33,937 bases of DNA from an uncultured Caryophanales bacterium (lineage in GTDB: Bacteria; Bacillota_I; Bacilli_A; RFN20; CAG-826), in the NCBI GenBank assembly GCA_946411895.1, contig CAMKFP010000005.1, positions 1 to 33,937 on the forward strand, written 5' to 3'. Under the pieces are notes generated by a model that saw nothing but the letters and a program-made list of their open reading frames with translations, ran no database searches and was not told the origin of the DNA. The position numbers were made by a program, and so were the translations under genes. Shown one piece after another: positions 33,425-33,937 of this stretch. Every line of letters starts with the position of its first letter. Within the stretch, counting starts at the first letter, position 1.

Positions 33425-33435
33425 AGCGCCACTCT

Positions 33436-33465
33436 ATTATATTCTCTTTTTCTATATGAGCCCAA
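33436..33465 (-). promoter_or_regulatory. tRNA-Pro promoter (minus strand)
   Basis: On the minus strand: TTGGGC (33465-33460), 18 bases, then a perfect TATAAT (33441-33436), 11 bases before the tRNA 5' end. Confidence 0.65.
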
Positions 33466-33512
33466 ACAAAATCGAAAGACATTTTTGTCTTTTCATATCT
33501 TTATTGAATTAA

Positions 33513-33531
33513 GTTTGATAAAATATCAAAC
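33513..33531 (+). promoter_or_regulatory. Perfect 19-base palindrome and extended -10 directly against the uvrA start
   Basis: GTTTGATA-AAA-TATCAAAC (33513-33531) has perfect 8-bp arms and ends one base before the ATG. It contains an extended -10 element, TGA-TAAAAT (33516-33524). Transcription should start at about the ATG itself, so the transcript is likely leaderless and the palindrome acts as a DNA operator. uvrA belongs to the SOS regulon in many bacteria, but the palindrome does not match the Gram-positive LexA box. Confidence 0.55.
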
Positions 33532-33937
33532 ATGGACAAACAAATTATTGTTAAAGGCGCAAGAGAAAACAATCTCAAAAACGTTAACGTCTCAATCCCT
33601 AAAGATTCCTTAATTGTTTTTACTGGTTTAAGTGGTAGTGGAAAGACCACTTTAGCTTTTGATACGATCTTTGCCGAAGGTCAAAGAAGATATATGGAAT
33701 CTCTATCTAGCTATGCTAGACAGTTTTTGGGTAACTATGATAAACCAGACGTTGATAGTATTGATGGTTTATCTCCAACCATTGCGATTGATCAAAAAAG
33801 CGTCTCCCATAACCCGAGAAGTACTGTTGGTACAGTGACAGAGATTTATGATTATCTCCGTCTACTTTTTGGTCGCGTGGGAATTCCATATTGTCCAATT
33901 CATCATAAGCCTATTACAAGTCAAACAGTTGAAGAAA
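33532..33937 (+). CDS. uvrA: Excinuclease ABC subunit A, N-terminal part (gene runs off the right edge)
   Basis: UvrA is the damage-sensing ATPase of nucleotide excision repair. The first 135 residues are visible. They include the opening [14 protein letters not shown], Walker [10 protein letters not shown] (32-40; most members have GKSS), and the highly typical [25 protein letters not shown]. Next come the [15 protein letters not shown] stretch, [20 protein letters not shown] and the first zinc-site region CPIHHKPI. The start ATG has no ribosome site and follows directly on the palindrome described above. Confidence 0.96.
   Translation, partial: MDKQIIVKGARENNLKNVNVSIPKDSLIVFTGLSGSGKTTLAFDTIFAEGQRRYMESLSSYARQFLGNYDKPDVDSIDGLSPTIAIDQKSVSHNPRSTVGTVTEIYDYLRLLFGRVGIPYCPIHHKPITSQTVEE

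Noticed and set aside
33269-33613. Plus-strand open frame across tRNA-Pro
   Set aside because: It covers the antisense of the tRNA, the promoter and the start of uvrA in another frame; a chance open frame.
1-33937. UGA read as tryptophan (code 4)
   Set aside because: All genes are complete under the standard code and use TGG for Trp; no in-frame TGA is needed to restore any domain.
1-33937. CRISPR array, insertion sequence or prophage
   Set aside because: No regularly spaced repeats, transposase, integrase or phage structural gene was seen on either strand.

Overview
The window comes from a low-GC, anaerobic or fermentative bacterium of the Firmicutes, most likely the Bacilli/Mollicutes side (the RF39 or Erysipelotrichales-like groups would fit). 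The evidence is AT-rich spacers, strong AGGAGG ribosome sites inside operons, many diderm-independent lipoprotein signals, a single-chain pyruvate:ferredoxin oxidoreductase, and a nuclease/ABC-transporter cluster resembling one known from mycoplasmas. Tryptophan is written TGG, so UGA is not visibly reassigned. Of the 24 genes whose end is in view, none stops with TGA (20 TAA, 4 TAG).

Layout. 1-2114: end of fusA, then tuf and its terminator. 2126-3410: a surface endonuclease I gene behind a candidate operator. 3434-5829: two overlapping RDD-type membrane protein genes. 5850-20576: one long apparent operon with a near-consensus promoter at its head and a clean terminator at its end. It encodes a leucine-rich-repeat lipoprotein, an ABC ATPase with a very large insertion, two permeases, two related solute-binding lipoproteins, a staphylococcal-nuclease-type lipoprotein, a zinc-ribbon membrane protein and a multi-domain lipoprotein with OB-like repeats. 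20598-21830: a lipoprotein tyrosine phosphatase. 21844-22009: tRNA-Lys(CTT). 22075-24012: an orphan lipoprotein. 24063-28220: a small Rex-like winged-helix protein followed by the pyruvate oxidoreductase. 28240-30881: a membrane protein and a lipoprotein esterase. 30942-33276: a small unknown protein, a free-methionine-sulfoxide-reductase-like GAF protein, a P-loop kinase and phosphoglycerate mutase. 33307-33465: tRNA-Pro(TGG) on the minus strand. 33513-end: start of uvrA.

How the genes may work together. The central operon places a secreted nuclease beside a complete carbohydrate-type ABC importer with its own solute receptors. A second secreted nuclease (endonuclease I) lies about 3 kb upstream. 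The mycoplasma MG185-MG189 cluster (lipoprotein, nuclease lipoprotein, oversized ATPase, two permeases) is the closest arrangement I know. The simplest reading is a surface machine that cuts environmental nucleic acid and imports a breakdown product. The imported substrate is inferred, not shown. Other noteworthy points are several genes whose -10 box sits so close to the start codon that the mRNA must be leaderless or nearly so, and perfect inverted repeats overlapping the promoters of the endonuclease, pyruvate oxidoreductase and uvrA genes.
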